64,000 nt of DNA, from positions 6,334,701 through 6,398,700 of the forward strand of contig OY540816.1 of NCBI GenBank assembly GCA_961205875.1. The letters run 5' to 3'. This stretch comes from Sialis fuliginosa (Eukaryota > Arthropoda > Insecta > Megaloptera > Sialidae). Within the stretch, counting starts at the first letter, position 1. Every line of letters starts with the position of its first letter. Shown in pieces: positions 47,112 to 58,222 of this stretch. A program made the position numbers and the translations under genes. The notes beneath the pieces are model-generated. The model was not told where the DNA came from. It saw only the letters and a list, made by a program, of their open reading frames with translations, and did no database searches.

Positions 47112-48230
47112 GGTTTCCGTAGAAAACTAGGAACCCTTATAGTTTCGCCATGTTCGTCTTCAAAAATTTTAAGCCGATTAAAATGAAATTTGGTATACGG
47201 ACTAGGATTGATAACTGAAAAACAGAAATTATAAGATTTTTGAAAAAAACATTTTTTGGACCCCCTTTCCATAGACTGAAAAGTATCTTAAAAAAAAATT
47301 TCACTTAATCCATTAAAGAGAGTGTCTTAAGATAGGTCTTCTAAAATGCAATAAAATATGTTATATGACCTTTTGATTTCAACCCTTCAGTCACGATTTA
47401 TTTGCTTTCAAAGTCGTTATCAGAGCGCCCCCTCCCCTCTATTTTCTAAACTATCAATATAAAAAATCTGAAAAAATTCTAAAATGTAGCTTTTAATTAG
47501 TACTTTCACAAAAAATTATAACGAACACTGTCAACATTTTTTTGGACCACCCTCCCATAGACTGAAAAGTGAACTCAACAATTTTTTTTTCTACTTACCC
47601 CATTGAGTGGGATGTCATTAGATAGGTCTCGTAAAATGCAACAAAAATTGTTAAATAATCTTTTGATTTGAACCCTTCAGTCACGATATATTTGCATTTA
47701 AATGTCGTTATCAGAGCGTCCCCTCCCCTAATTTCTAAACTATCTATTCAAAAAATTTGAAAATAATTCAGAATGTAGCTTTTAGTTAGTACTTCCACTG
47801 AAAATTATAACGAACACTGTCAAAATTATTTTGGACCCCCCTCCCATAGACTAAAAAGTGAACTCTTTTTTTTTCACTTATCCCATTGAGTGGAGTATCA
47901 ATAGATAGATCTCCTAAAATGCAAAAAAAATATTAAATGACCTTTAGATTTTAACACTTCAGTCACGATATATTTACAATTAAATGTCGTTAACAAATCT
48001 GAAAAAAATCAGAATGTAGTTTTTAATTAGTACCTACTATCACTAAAAATTATAACGAACACTGTCATAATTATTTTGGACCCCCTCTCATAGACCCCTT
48101 CAAAACTATCGATGCAAAAAATGTATTAGTTAGTATTTTCAATGAAAATTATAACGAACACTGTAGCTAGAATAGTTTATATTTTTTTTTAAATAACTCT
48201 TATTTATAAATCGTAATGACTACGGAAACC
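47112..48230 (+). mobile_element. GGTTTCCGTAG element with internal tandem array
   Basis: TIRs GGTTTCCGTAG / CTACGGAAACC lie between TA dinucleotides. The left portion AACTAGGAACCCTTATAGTT + CGCCATG recalls a dispersed element common in Lepidoptera. Inside, units marked TTTGGACC at about 47256, 47542, 47831 and 48077 repeat with spacing ~286, ~289 and ~246 (about 3.2 units, the last internally deleted). Confidence 0.8.
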
Positions 48231-49215
48231 TATCATTTTCGTGCCGAACACGTACTTAGCCGTTTTATTCATCTATAATATTTACTTTATATACAATATT
48301 ACGAATAATATGTTTTGCTTTGTAACAACATCGTCATCCAAAACATTTAAAAACAACAATAAGGGTATATAATATAAATTATATAATGTAAATTGTCACC
48401 ACGAGAAAAATGTTGGAAAGTTAGTTTCTATATTAAACTTGAAGTCAAACATAAAGCCACCGCACAAATCAACTAAATAATGTAACGCACAGATCGTGCC
48501 AATGGAGCAAATAATTAAGACTGATATCAGTGCATGTTACGCGGTAATGGTTTTAATTAACAAAACCAACTCGATTAACGTTATAAATTAATTATTTTAC
48601 GCGTAACAAACATTGCTTGCGTTCCATGAATCCATCTCTCAACTTTGCACTACGAACTTAGTCTGGGTTGTGTATGCGCAGGTAAATAAAAACGGAATCA
48701 TTAATTTCCTTCAGTCGTGATGTGTGCATGCGTATTTAAAGGGGAGTAGCTGTAATAGATCCTAGTAGTTGCACAAATGCGTTCAGAATTGACTTCAAGA
48801 TCGATGTATGAGCCGTTCTGAAGCCAGAATGATTTACTCCGCAAAACAATCTAGAGTAAAAACAAGCTTATAGTAATATAAACGAAATGGTTCCGGAAAA
48901 TCTGGCCGGAATTTTTAAATTTTATTACTACTTTCTCCTAAGAAATTCATAAATAATATACGTTGCATTTGTTTAAAAAATCAAACATAAATATAATAAT
49001 TATGATATAACAACATTTTATTAGCAAATATTTTAATGGAAACAATCATTTCATAACACAAATGCCGTTTTTAACATATGTGCAGCAAAAGTATGATTGT
49101 AATTATAACATTAATTGACCTTAAAAAAATAAGTAGTTTTTTTTATAATGATGGTATGTTAACAAAAATGTCATTATTTTACGGACATTGAACTGTTAAC
49201 TTATATAGGATCATA
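48231..49215. other. Unique DNA with promoter- and donor-like motifs
   Basis: TGCGTATTTAAAGGGGAGTA (from 48728) is TATA-like, and GCGCAG|GTAAAT (48680) resembles a 5' splice site just upstream. The order (donor before TATA) does not form a single first exon, and no frame supports a gene. Confidence 0.2.
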
Positions 49216-50106
49216 TCAGGTGGAACAAATTTGAATAGTTGATCGAGAAAAATATTTCAAGAAAAAAGTTCATAAACATGTGTCCGGAAATTCTTCGCGA
49301 GAAAGCTGCAGACTAAAATTGTCTAAAATTAGTTTTTATTTAATATTTTGAGAATCCATTTGTGAAACAGTTATGAAATTTTATAATCGGTTTAGTATTA
49401 AACACGTATTAATACTAAACCGATTATAAAAAGAAAGATCAAGTGAAAATTTTGAAATTGTAGAACAATTTTTCTTTAAAAAATGATCACAAAGCTTTTC
49501 GTATTTTCGATAATAAAACAAATCGTAACAAAGATGCAACGCATTTTATTCATTATTGACTAAAAATCACAACTGCCATGGAAAACTAAAATATTTTTGT
49601 AAAACTACAACAATTACTCGAGTGCAATAAAAAAGTCAAGTAAGCTTTTGAAAAAAGAATACTTGATGTTTAAAATTCTTATACTTATTAAAATTCGTTG
49701 CTTATTTTGTTAATGTATAACAGCAATGCTGGCTTTAGGGAGGGAGACTGGGCGACTGCTCGGGGTTCCAGTTCAGAAGAGGCGGCGGACGGCTACATGG
49801 AAAAAACTGATTTTTTTAGAACAAAAAAAACTAGATATAACTCAATGGTCGGACTGGCCCTATATATCTTTGGTCTAAATAATCATTTGTTGATACTGGA
49901 AATCGATAACACGTATAATATTAAACCGGGTGTCAAATTTAAGTACTGTATCACAATGGGTTCTCAAAATATTAAATAAAAACTAATTTGAGACAAAATC
50001 TTTGAGAGTCTGTAGCTCCCTCACGAAGAGTTTCCGGACACATGTTTATATGATTTTTTTACTTGAAATTTTTTATTTATAAACTGTTCAAGTTTGTTCC
50101 ACCTGA
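49216..50106. mobile_element. TA-flanked long-TIR element, 891 bp, mariner-like
   Basis: TCAGGTGGAACAAA... and ...GTTCCACCTGA lie between TA dinucleotides. Arms of about 190 bp share CATGTGTCCGGAAA and AATTAGTTTTTATTTAATAT. An H-family scrap lies inside at 49431-49520, and a GC-rich segment (49728-49800, GGCTTTAGGGAGGGAGACTG) from another source. The 93-codon frame at 49698-49979 crosses these pieces and is artefactual. Confidence 0.75.
49431..49520 (+). mobile_element. H-family 3' scrap
   Basis: GAAAATTTTGAAATTGTAGA and CACAAAGCTTTTCGTATTTT match the last ~90 bp of H copies. Confidence 0.65.
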
Positions 50107-51164
50107 TATATCAAAGATTTTTTAAAATTTCCAATTGTTATGATGTAAAAATAAGACTTGTTCTGAATTTTTTAATAATACTATAGCCCTAAATATATTT
50201 TCTTCAAAAACTATCCGAACTTAGCTAATTAAATTAAGATAATTCAGTATTGTTTATGATACATGCACTATAATATAGTAATGTATTGGTGTTTTTATTT
50301 CGAGTAGTAGGCATTCTTCTATCTGTAAAAATGTATACAATCTTCTCTATTGTAAATATGTGTTTGTGATTTATCACATTTATAATTTGACACTAGAAAT
50401 GTAATTAGATTCGATCAAGAAGAATGTATGATATGCAAACAATTCAACAATCGATCTTATACGAAGCTGTAAAAATTACAAGATTTGTAAAAAATAATAT
50501 TTTTTATAATATATCTACCTAATGTAGGACTCTACGCCTCTACTATTTAAGAAATACCATATAAAATATTAATTTAAGATAGTTATCTATGTAAAAAACC
50601 ATACATAACATATATTGTTTTAATTATTATTATTAATTAAAATAGAACGTTTTAAAAAAAATCCGTTTTTGAAAATTCCAGTTCCGGTACACCCCTATAA
50701 AACATTTTTCAATTGTTTTATGGAATTAGTCGTATGGGCTTCGGAACGGTTCATTGAAATACTAAATAGTTAAAAGCATGTAATTTTACAACAACACATT
50801 AAAATTAATATAGGTACCACGTACCATTATTAAAAACATAATTCAAAAAAGCACACTAATACTGGTTGTGTTCAAACCTTCCATATTCATTTAATTCAAA
50901 GACGACCACCTTGGGATGTTCCCTTATGAGTTACTTAATCATTTGTGTAAATCAGTTGTGACGTAATTGAGAGGGATGATTCGCTGTACAGCGTATTGCT
51001 TGTGTTCATACTTGCCTACGTATGTGTGTAATAAAATACGTCAACATCAATTATGTACAACATAATGTAATTTACCAGTATAACGCAAACCGAGACCACA
51101 CCACAAGACGCCTGTTCTTTGTGAAACAGTTTTTCGATTATATTTCTATCTACTTATATACATA
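50107..51164. other. AT-rich DNA, no gene seen
   Basis: Nothing recognised apart from A/T runs. Confidence 0.45.
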
Positions 51165-51729
51165 GGATCCAGCGGAGTAAATATGAAACACGAAAAAAAT
51201 GGGGTAAAAGTGAAACAGGCTTGCAACTAAAAAACTAATTTGTTTATAGGAGAATTATAAAAAGTGATATCATCATTAAAGGTTTGTTAAAGCAACCTGA
51301 AAATATGAATCGCCTAATAAGTGATGTGCCACCCCTAAAGATTTGTCTGTTAGTCGATGTCAAAACGTGTGAATTAAATTTTAATTCTTTGCACATAACT
51401 TTCTGTATATCTCAGATATTAATTAAAAATACAATTTCACATTGATATGCCACAAAGAAGATAAATCAAAGTTGCTTTTGTAGCTTTTCTTTTAAGTTTT
51501 CGAGAAATATTTTCCATTATAGGCCTGTTACACTTTTTTCCAAATTAGAGGTTAAAAATGAAACACACTTTTTTCATTTTTAAAGTCCATGTTGTATCGT
51601 ACAGTTTAAATGACGTAAGTATTTAAAATGGTTATTCATAAGCGCATCTAGTAGAAAAAATTAAAGTATGAATTTGTATCGTTAACATGAAAGATTCGTA
51701 TTTTATTTCCATTTTACCCCAGTTGACCC
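51165..51729 (-). mobile_element. MITE with GGGTCAAGTGGGGTAAAA ends, copy 2
   Basis: Inverted relative to 36846-37409 and equal in length. TA flanks both ends. The left end is diverged (GGATCCAGCGGAGTAAATAT). Confidence 0.85.
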
Positions 51730-51736
51730 TAATATA

Positions 51737-51830
51737 CTAGCTGGGCCCGCGCGGCTTCACTCGCGTAGACAACGGAATTATTGTTTAGGATTTTTGGAAA
51801 ATATAGTTGAATTAATTAAGTACAAACAAC
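51737..51830 (-). mobile_element. Helitron-like 3' end, second family
   Basis: Minus-strand end ...GAAGCCGCGCGGGCCCAGCTAG|T, with the preceding ACAATAATTCCGTTGTC block as in 39784 and 54726. Only about 95 bp remain. Confidence 0.7.
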
Positions 51831-51879
51831 TCCTTTTAGGAAAATTTTACAACCTTAATTTTTTGCTCCATACTAACAA

Positions 51880-52130
51880 TTTTTGCTTTTCAACTGCAAT
51901 GACCTTTGTTTTTTGCATTACATTTCTTACATTTTTTTGTTTTTACAACTGCAATGACTTTTTTTGCTCTTATTTCTTACATTTTTTACTTTTACAACTG
52001 CAATGACCTTTTTCCACACATTTTATTATTTTATCTATTTATTATATATTTTTTCAATTTTTTTCACTACACAAATTAGCTTTCACAACTGCGGAAATAA
52101 GCTACAACTACACACTAAAATAACCCCTGT
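51880..52130 (+). repeat. ~56-bp degenerate tandem array plus shared tail
   Basis: CAACTGCAATGACCTTT recurs at about 51891, 51947 and 51999, separated by TTTCTTACATTTTTT. The tail GCTACAACTACACACTAAAA is shared with 15080-15110. The overlapping 69-70-codon frames are just this T-rich repeat. Confidence 0.75.
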
Positions 52131-52212
52131 TTCCCTGACAGAAAACCAAAGAAGGTCGTTAGATAGTAATTAATCACTGGTAAATAGAAACGTAAAAGTA
52201 CTTTAATTTATG

Positions 52213-52268
52213 CCAAACATGTTTCACGGACCCCCGGGGGTCCACGAACCCTAGTTTAAGAACCACTG
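52213..52268 (-). mobile_element. One end of a CAGTGGTTCTTAAAC hAT element
   Basis: On the minus strand: CAGTGGTTCTTAAACTAGGG, then a GGACCCCCGGGGGTCC palindrome. This is a typical hAT terminus without a partner. Confidence 0.65.
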
Positions 52269-52292
52269 GTCTATACATTATACGTACTATAG

Positions 52293-52990
52293 AATCCATT
52301 GGTATTAAAAGCCTTTCAAAAAATATGAAATACCTCGAATAAAATAATATCGGTATGGAGAACCATACATGACTTCCATGTTCTTTAATATATTTTTAAA
52401 TAATTTTTAATATATGAGAAATTTCAATGGGATTTGACAGAAATAAAACTCACCTTTGTATAAATAATGTCCTAAAGTCAAAAACATAATACACATTCGT
52501 AGAATAACTAATTTGACAATTTGAATTTAGTTGCATTTGTTTCCAAGGCAACATAAATTAATGACATATTAATTTATATTTAAAATTTAAATTTTGAGGG
52601 TAGTTTTTACCCCTTCAATAGCTGTTTAGGCACGTACAAATAGTAAATGTACCTAAGGTTTAATTGAACTACAAATGTACCAAGTATTATCAAAATTAGT
52701 GAGATAATACTCGCAACGTTCGCTTTTTAGACGAAAATTTCGAATATTTCTAAAACTTCTAATCCGATTAGCACCAAAATCAATAGGTCTGGAGTACTCA
52801 CTGAGACAAACATTTTCCCCAAAAATAATTCAGATCGGTGCATTTTTACACAGACACACGCACAGCCGCCATGCGGAAATTAACTTTTCTTTACATTTTG
52901 AAATTAGTACAATCAGAATTTATAATTTTCTCGGACACGATTTTTCGATGGTATTACAATACTTCCATTTCTTTCAGAACATGGAAATAA
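52293..52990 (-). mobile_element. ACTTCCATG-family repeat, copy B (longest)
   Basis: Runs from CCATTGGTATTAAAAGCCTT to AGAACATGGAAATAAAA. Includes GGAGAACCATACATGACTTC, the GCCGCCATGCGGAAATTAAC block and an imperfect terminal ACTTCCATTTC...GAACATGGAA stem. Confidence 0.78.
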
Positions 52991-53879
52991 AAAAGAATAT
53001 TCGTACTTGAGCCACAAGAATACTAGAGACAACGGTAACGTATGTGTCTGATAACAGCTGACATAAACATTAATTATAGAGATTGTAACGCAATTACTGC
53101 GGTTGGCGCGGTCTGTACCGTGTAGAATGACGTCACTAACTTGGACTCTACCTATACCAAATAGTAGCAAGTTCTTGTATTTCCACTACATTGTTCTGTT
53201 AAACGGAAAATAAGTGTTTTCTTAAATTTAATTTGTATATTTGAAATACTTATCTGAAATATAATGTATTTACTTATACAAGATTTTTTTAATATTCTTT
53301 TTAGATATACCGGATATTATTATGTATAAACATGCGTGGGTGTATCGCAATTGCTTTTTATATCTGATCTCCTACATCATTACTTCTTATGTTTATATAA
53401 TAAATATTTATTTTACATTATATTTTACATTAATAATAAATAAATATAAATACCTACAGGAAATCTAAACTAAATAAAAATATAAAAAAATATTTAAAAA
53501 ATAAGTTAATGTCAGTTTTAAATATATGTATTATATTTATAATAATATAATAGCAGTGACGTTAAATATAAATAAAAACAAACTTGTTTGTCTAAACGTC
53601 AAAATTTATTCAAGAAAAGGTAATTGTAAGCTTTCGATTCACAGAATCATCGTCAGGCTATTATAATGAATATTATTGAGATAACGATATCGTTCTCAAA
53701 AAAGAAAGCTTGTAAGGATCCGTAAGTATTAGATGAACCCCCCCCCATGTTTAGGATTAGAGGTTTATTGATTTTTTATTTTTTATATCACTAATATACA
53801 AAAAAACAATTACACCAAAAATGGTTTCAACTATCGTATTTTTAAATATTTAGTTTAAAATACTAATTTCAGTTACGTA
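52991..53879. other. Unique DNA containing a hammerhead-like core
   Basis: 53000-53160 is less AT-rich (GCGGTTGGCGCGGTCTGTAC) with an 85-codon minus frame of no recognised type. A hammerhead-like core lies at 53626-53658. Confidence 0.35.
53626..53658 (-). ncRNA. Hammerhead-ribozyme-like core
   Basis: The minus strand reads CTGACGA - TGATTCTGTGAATC - GAAAGCTT. CUGANGA and GAAA match the hammerhead core. GAUUC-UGU-GAAUC forms a perfect 5-bp stem II. GAA-AGCU-U again gives a palindromic stem III with U at the cleavage position. Stem I pairs discontinuously (C-G, then A-U, U-A, U-A, A-U). It is unrelated in sequence to the 25-kb motif except at the core. Confidence 0.4.
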
Positions 53880-54726
53880 ATATATATAAAGCTCAACGTC
53901 TGTCTGTCTGTCCGTCTGTCCGTTAGTGCGCTTATCACTCAAGAACCATTTATCCGATTCTTTTTTAATTCATAAATACGTTCTCTGGCCAGGTTATAGG
54001 CTATATTTTGTTACGTAAGGTAACATAACAACTTAGCAGTGACGATAATAGTAAATCAAGTCGGACAAAATTTTGCCGTCGGCGCGCTATTTTGCAATAC
54101 GCTGTCTAAACCGTTCAATATTGAACAACATAATTATCATAGTTTTTTGTTTTTTTGTTTGACATAAATCAAGTTGAAAGTGTACAATTTACTAAAATGA
54201 ATTCGATTTCGCTCGAAAAACGTATAAAAATAATTAAAATCCAACGAAACAATGAATTTATTGCGAACGAAATTCCAGGGAAGAATAATGTCAAGAAATT
54301 CTGAAGCAATTTGGCCGCCAAGATCGCCGGATTTAACGCCTTTGGACTATTTTCTGTGGGGCCATCTCAAAGATTGAGTTTATGCAAATAAACCAGAAAA
54401 TATTGAAGCCTTGAAAGACAACATTGTGCGCGAAATTGCCGAGATAGAGCCCCAATTATGCCGAAATGTCATCGAAAATTTCATCAAAAGAATCGACATC
54501 TGTAAGCGTGCACACGGGGGACATTTGCAAGATATCATTTATCATACATAAATTGTAGACCCTCTACTACATATATCAATAAACAGATGATGATTTTCCA
54601 TTCAAAATGGGTGTTTAATTTTAATTTTAAAAAGAAACTCGAACTTGAAAGACCCTGTATATATTTTTTAAATCCTTAACAATAATTCCGTAGTCCACGC
54701 GAGCTAAGCCGTGCGGGTCCAGCTAG
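53880..54726 (+). mobile_element. Helitron-like element, second family, with mariner relic
   Basis: 5' TATATATAAAGCTCAACGTC + (TGTC)n, TTATCACTCAAGAACCATTT and AGTCGGACAAAATTTTGCCG as in 38956-39784; 3' AACAATAATTCCGTAGTCCA...CAGCTAG|T. The middle (about 54118-54657) is foreign mariner sequence replacing the homologous interior. Confidence 0.8.
54197..54551 (+). pseudogene. Tc1/mariner-superfamily transposase relic
   Basis: An N-terminal piece starts at ATG 54197 (MNSISLEKRIKIIKIQRN) and breaks at a stop about 37 codons on. In another frame 54312 onward gives WPPRSPDLTPLDYFLWGHLK, a stop, then VYANKPENIEALKDN, IVREIAEIEPQL, IKRIDICKRAHGGHL and a TAA at 54549-54551. PRSPDLTP-D-FLWG is the third-Asp region of IS630/Tc1/mariner transposases. 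The central catalytic part (first two Asp) is deleted, and there is one frameshift and one internal stop, so it is dead. The right terminus GAAAGACCCTG|TA is kept at 54657; the left terminus is not found. The protein type differs from the mariner in the 23.7-kb foldback (VYANKP versus VYQDNP). Confidence 0.85.
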
Positions 54727-55238
54727 TTAAATATATGTTTACAAAACAATGAATCATCTTCATAAAGTTTTGGTTTGAAATTGCCTGCATACGTTCCTAA
54801 TTAATATTTCTTTTAACACAAATATATAATTACATCTTCGCTTTACTTTAAAAAAAAAGATGAAGATAACAAAGAAGCTAATGACTCAGGTTTCATAATT
54901 CGTGGTGTGCTTATGTAAAATCAAAATTGTTAATTAATACGACAGAGAAAATAATTCATTCCCTTATCGACAACAAAGACATCAAAGGTTTTTCGTTGGA
55001 ATAAGTTTATTTTCCGAACGTATAATACCATTAAAGTGTAGTAAATTGTTTGATGTTGTAAATTGGCATAGGAACAATACAGATCTCTCACAACATTTTT
55101 AATACTTCATCTTTTTTATGAATACGTAATTGTTTTGTTTTATCTTGCACAAAGCCATTATATTTGCATATTTTTTTTAATTATAAGAACAAGAACAGGT
55201 CATGATTACGCAATGAATATTTATTCAGTTCTTTAAAG
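54727..55238. other. AT-rich DNA, no gene seen
   Basis: Nothing recognised. Confidence 0.45.
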
Positions 55239-55246
55239 GTGGCTAC

Positions 55247-55809
55247 TAGAGATCTGTTCGGGACAGGCCGGCCTAATCCGATCCGAATTTATCCCGGTCC
55301 GAATTTCGAATCGGATCGTACCGGGCTTAATTTTTGTTTGTACGGACCTAAACGAACCTTGGTATACATCGGACCGGACCGGGTCGGACCTAAAGAATAA
55401 ATAAATATATTATTTTTTCAAAACAAAACTTTTACTTACAATTACTTTTATTATTATTGTAGGTATAAAATATTAACAACATTATAATTTTTAATAATCG
55501 TGTAAAAAAATAAGGGCATCCACTATCTCTGGGTTAAGAATTAAAATTAAATACTCTAATTGAACGTATATTTAATCAGTGATTTAACTGTTTACTAAAC
55601 ATCGATTAAGTCAGGTTAGAATTAGTATATTTTTATATTATATACTTCCTTTTTAATATATATACCTAATTTATTATATGAACTATCAAAAAAAATTGTA
55701 TTGTATTTACAATACAATTTTCTTAAATCAGTTCGGATCGGGCCGGCCCGATCCGGTCCGTAATTCGGATCGGATCGGACCACTTTTTTAAGGTCCGATC
55801 TGATCTCTA
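55247..55809. mobile_element. hAT MITE with perfect 8-bp duplication (GTGGCTAC)
   Basis: TAGAGATC / GATCTCTA ends are flanked by GTGGCTAC at 55239-55246 and 55810-55817. The ends are dense in GGATCGGACC-type inverted motifs over ~140 bp each; the interior is AT-rich and non-coding. Confidence 0.92.
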
Positions 55810-55817
55810 GTGGCTAC

Positions 55818-56235
55818 ACACTTAATCTTAAATTCAAAATACTACTAGTATATTTTTATAAAAATTTATATACATATGTATACTTATAGATATTATCAGT
55901 TTATCACAATTGTAAGAATATATTTAACAAACATGAGGTAGGTAGAAAAATCGCTTCCATTCTTTCAACTAAATTAAAATTTTATTTAATATGTAAAATA
56001 TGGTTTACCATTGTTTATTTGTTATTATACCAATCACTTCTCTCTAAAAATATGACTCAACCTCCAATAGACCGCATATATGACCACTAAATTTTATTTA
56101 TTATATTAAATGAAATTTCAGATATTATAAAGTTGGTCGAAACATCAATTAAAACAAAAGTATTCTCACATCGTAAACAAATATAGTTTAATAAATATAC
56201 TTATTTAATAAACAATAAATTATGAAATGTGTATA
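55818..56235. other. AT-rich DNA
   Basis: Nothing recognised. Confidence 0.45.
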
Positions 56236-56644
56236 CAGTGTATTCCAAGTTGATTAAGACATAGGAAATTTAACATGGGAACAATTAGAAATGTCGTAGT
56301 AATCTTTGGTCAAATTTAACGATGTGTGATTGGTGAATTTTGAAATGCCGCCACAAAATTTAATAAAATAGTAATTAGTATTTTGTTTTCAAATTTATAT
56401 CTGCCAAAAAATATTATTATAATTTTATCTAGGATGCTTACTTTAATTTCATTAATGTATTTTATTCTTTATTAAAGTTGGAAACAAAATACTGTTGATT
56501 AATTTAAAATTTATCAGTTAGTTTCGAGGCGGCATTTCAAAATGCACCAATCACACATCGTTAAATTTGACCAAAGGTTACTACAACATTTCTAACTGTC
56601 CTCATATTAAATTTCCTATGTCTTAATCAACGTGGAATACACTG
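56236..56644. mobile_element. CAGTGTATTCCAAG MITE, copy 2, 409 bp
   Basis: Complete ends CAGTGTATTCCAAGTTGATT / AATCAACGTGGAATACACTG between TA dinucleotides. It has the same arms as 13541-14215 with a shorter centre. Confidence 0.88.
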
Positions 56645-56646
56645 TA

Positions 56647-57217
56647 TTTGCATGCAGGTTACATGTTCTAAATTTATTCATATTTATTTTTTTAATAGCT
56701 TTGTTTTCCGTACATATTTTTCATTAAAGTATTGAAACTTTTGACACTTTAATCAATCAACATAAACTCGTTATATCGATACGGCAATATTTATAAATAA
56801 CCCAATTTCAATACACCCTTGATAAACATGTCAAGCATTTACATTTTGATGTCGCTTATAATAAATCTAAACCATAAATAAAGTTTATCAAGTTTTCTAC
56901 ATAATTTGATGGCAAAGTCGTAAGAAATTTTTATTATAATAGTTGAGCAGAGCGGTCTCAAGTTATGAATATCAGCCATTTATGTCACGTATCAGCATAT
57001 TGCTCAAAGTTTTCACATATTTCTAACTTGTTATTTTCAACAGGGTTTAATTTATGTGTTACATCGATTTTTTTCCATCATGTGACGTGTTTATCGTATT
57101 TTCTGTTAATCGTTATAGTATTGGAAAACAGTTACGTTTTATCTTCTATAGCAAATATTATATACAGTAGAACTATGATTATTTATGCGAGGATATTTCT
57201 AAATATATGTATATTAC
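56647..57217. other. AT-rich DNA; 89-codon frame, no motif
   Basis: The frame at 56965-57234 is cysteine/hydrophobic-rich and runs into the next MITE, so it is not a gene. Confidence 0.45.
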
Positions 57218-57220
57218 TAA

Positions 57221-57640
57221 GGGGTCATCCATAAATTACGTCACACTTTGGGGGGGTCTACAAAATGTGACAAGAAAGGGGGGAGGGGGGACACGAGTCA
57301 CAAGCTTCGTAACGTCACATCTAAAAAATCAAAACATTGAATTTTATTTGAATTTTTAGAACCAAAATTTGAGGAAAAATTACTATGCTGTTAGTAACTC
57401 GAGACCGGTGAAAAGTTATTGGGAAATTTTCAAACATTCTTGGTAAAATTTTATATAATTTTTATTAATAAACGAAACAATTTTATGTAAATAAAAATAA
57501 TTATAACAGCCAAGGACAATGAAAGAATTCTTTTTTTTTGTTGATTTTGAGTACCTACTTATTTCGAAACTTGTGTGACGTCACAACAGGGGAGTGTCAC
57601 ACGAATGTGACAAACTGTGACGTAATTTAAGAATAGTCCC
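57221..57640. mobile_element. PIF-like MITE (GGGGTCATCCATAAATTACG), copy 1
   Basis: GGGGTCATCCATAAATTACG / CGTAATTTAAGAATAGTCCC ends with TAA duplicated at 57218-57220 and 57641-57643. ACGTCAC/GTGACGT and G/C-rich subterminal tracts. A shorter relative is at 59274. Confidence 0.82.
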
Positions 57641-57654
57641 TAATTGTAAGTAGG

Positions 57655-57712
57655 CAGTGGCGTAGTAATAGGAGGGGTTTTGGGGACAACCCCCCCCCCC
57701 ACCCCCCGAAAT
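57655..57712 (+). mobile_element. Lone CAGTGGCGTAGTAA end with C-runs
   Basis: CAGTGGCGTAGTAATAGGAG followed by GGGGACAA and two C-runs (57690-57708) resembles the terminus of a hAT-like element. No matching end was found. Confidence 0.45.
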
Positions 57713-58010
57713 ATTCAATATTCTAAAAAAACGTATGTTGTAAATAACATCAGTTCAAAATACCTTCAAAATTAAACTCATATGTATTTATCCTGCGAAT
57801 TTTGTACGAATTAGATTTGTGATTACCCCATCATAGCCAGGTGAATTTTAATTTTCTTTTTATATATTTTTTTAAATTGATACTAAAATTGTATAACAAA
57901 AAGATTATTTAATAATAATACACAATACATATATTGATTTCTTACTCAGGTTTTAATTTATTTGATATCTCCCTTATGTGTTCGTAACTACCCCCACTTT
58001 CCTCTATGTT
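57713..58010. other. AT-rich spacer
   Basis: Nothing recognised. Confidence 0.4.
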
Positions 58011-58222
58011 GATAAAATGAGCATTATTTCTTAAATTTCCTCCGCAACCCACATAAAAATTTAAATTTTTATATTATTATAATTATTTTAAATAAAACAC
58101 AATTTAAGTCTGTTAAATACGAAACAGATCACAAAAAATAATAAATCAACAGCATTCCTTTTGAATTCACTTAATCTATTGACAGAATAAAACCCTATAT
58201 GTTATGGCCAAGTCATGTTATT
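58011..58222. repeat. Repeat J, copy 3 (internally deleted)
   Basis: Starts TGATAAAATGAGCATTAT, keeps TTTTGAATTCACTTAAT and AGAATAAAACCCTAT, then jumps to ATGGCCAAGTCATG, i.e. the other end of J. The middle ~550 bp of J are missing. Confidence 0.7.

Noticed and set aside
49698-49979. 93-codon frame with a Gly/Ala/Glu-rich start
   Set aside because: It crosses the boundary between a foreign GC-rich segment and the right arm of a long-TIR element, so it is a composite of non-coding repeats.
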